Shown piece after piece: positions 13,619 through 14,142 of a stretch of DNA of 14,142 bases. The stretch spans positions 1 through 14,142 of the forward strand of contig CAMWLB010000040.1 in NCBI GenBank assembly GCA_947174985.1, read 5' to 3'. The DNA is from an uncultured Lachnospiraceae bacterium. GTDB taxonomy: Bacteria; Bacillota; Clostridia; Lachnospirales; Lachnospiraceae. Both the position numbers and the translations under genes were made by a program. A model generated the notes under the pieces. That model worked only from the letters and a program-made list of their open reading frames with translations, searched no databases and was not told the DNA's origin. Position 1 is the stretch's first letter; the number at the start of each line of letters is the position of its first letter.

Positions 13619-14142
13619 ATGAAAGAAGTTAGAGTTTTGGAAATCAAGCAAAGTGTCTTTGCCGACAACGACAAGCAGGCCGTTGCTCTCCGACAGGAAT
13701 TAAAGCAAAAAGGGATTTTCCTGTTGAATCTGATGTCTTCTCCGGGCTCCGGAAAAACCACTACCCTGATGCGCACCATCGAGGCACTCACGGATACCTT
13801 CAAAATCGGCGTCATGGAAGCCGACATTGATTCGGACGTGGATGCGAGGACGATTCAAGAATCCGGCGCCAAAGTAATCCAGCTTCACACGGGAGGCATG
13901 TGTCATCTGGACGCCGAAATGACGAGGCAGGGACTTGACGGACTGAAAGTGGAGGATGTCGAGCTGGCGATCCTTGAAAATGTCGGAAATCTGGTCTGCC
14001 CTGCGGAATTTGATACCGGAGCATCGAAGAACGCGATGATCCTGTCGGTTCCGGAAGGACACGACAAGCCGCTGAAGTATCCGCTGATGTTTTCCATTTG
14101 CGACGTGGTGCTGATCAATAAAATAGACGTTCTGCCCTATTT
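13619..14142 (+). CDS. hypB: hydrogenase/urease nickel incorporation GTPase HypB (5' part, cut by window end)
   Basis: HypB is the cytosolic SIMIBI GTPase that, with HypA, delivers nickel to [NiFe]-hydrogenase and sometimes urease. About 174 codons are present. The P-loop is SSPGSGKTTT (40-49), the switch region includes MEADIDSDVDA, and the G4 motif NKID is near the right edge. The G-domain metal site appears as GGMCHLD (C95, H96) and LVCPAEFD (C127), with the 32-residue Cys spacing known from E. coli HypB. The N terminus is short, with neither the CxxCGC metal motif nor the His-rich stretch of some HypB proteins. ATG 13619 follows GGGAGG (13603-13608) at 10 bases. No hypA precedes it in the window, and the hydrogenase genes must be downstream or elsewhere. 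The 3' end is outside. Confidence 0.95.
   Translation, partial: MKEVRVLEIKQSVFADNDKQAVALRQELKQKGIFLLNLMSSPGSGKTTTLMRTIEALTDTFKIGVMEADIDSDVDARTIQESGAKVIQLHTGGMCHLDAEMTRQGLDGLKVEDVELAILENVGNLVCPAEFDTGASKNAMILSVPEGHDKPLKYPLMFSICDVVLINKIDVLPY

Overview
The window comes from a low-to-mid GC Gram-positive bacterium, most likely an anaerobic gut-type Clostridia of the Lachnospiraceae kind. The evidence is strong AGGAGG-type ribosome sites, the clpP-clpX-lon-ysxC gene order typical of Firmicutes, a YtvI-like membrane protein, VanZ and OmpR-type genes, a processive-type diacylglycerol glycosyltransferase and cytoplasmic plant-polysaccharide glycosidases. The family-level placement is an inference from gene content. 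No rRNA, tRNA, insertion sequence or CRISPR array was seen, and no gene-free stretch exceeds about 160 bases.

Positions 1-6686 (+ strand) are a housekeeping block. It holds the 3' end of clpP, clpX, an intrinsic terminator, then lon, ysxC (engB), a YtvI/AI-2E-type membrane protein and truA. From lon onward the genes overlap or nearly touch, as in one operon. ClpP/ClpX and Lon are the cytosolic ATP-dependent proteases, YsxC is a ribosome-assembly GTPase and TruA is a tRNA pseudouridine synthase. Lon carries an unusual 18-bp tandem repeat insertion just before its Walker A motif.

Positions 6707-7998 (+) hold a small VanZ-family membrane protein ending in a clear terminator. It is followed by an OmpR-family regulator whose receiver domain has lost the acidic pocket, the phosphoacceptor Asp and the switch Lys. 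That makes it a candidate phosphorylation-independent orphan regulator.

Positions 8005-9788 (- strand) hold a two-gene lipid unit: a processive-type diacylglycerol glycosyltransferase (GT28/MGDG synthase type) followed by a divergent PlsY-type acyltransferase. It converges on the regulator gene with only 6 bases between stop codons, and its likely terminator lies inside the regulator's coding sequence.

Positions 9789-9942 are a divergent promoter region. Back-to-back promoters are 6 bases apart at their -35 boxes and are flanked by a perfect 13-bp inverted repeat. Positions 9943-12612 (+) hold a GH105 unsaturated glycuronyl hydrolase and a GH43 glycosidase. Neither has a signal peptide, so they probably finish off imported pectic or hemicellulosic oligosaccharides. 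A large GC-rich imperfect hairpin (12617-12675) follows. Next come a divergent nucleoside-phosphorylase-fold protein that lacks the usual phosphate-binding motifs, and finally the 5' part of hypB (nickel insertion GTPase). hypB has its own strong promoter and a CRP/FNR-like palindrome upstream, and is cut by the window end.
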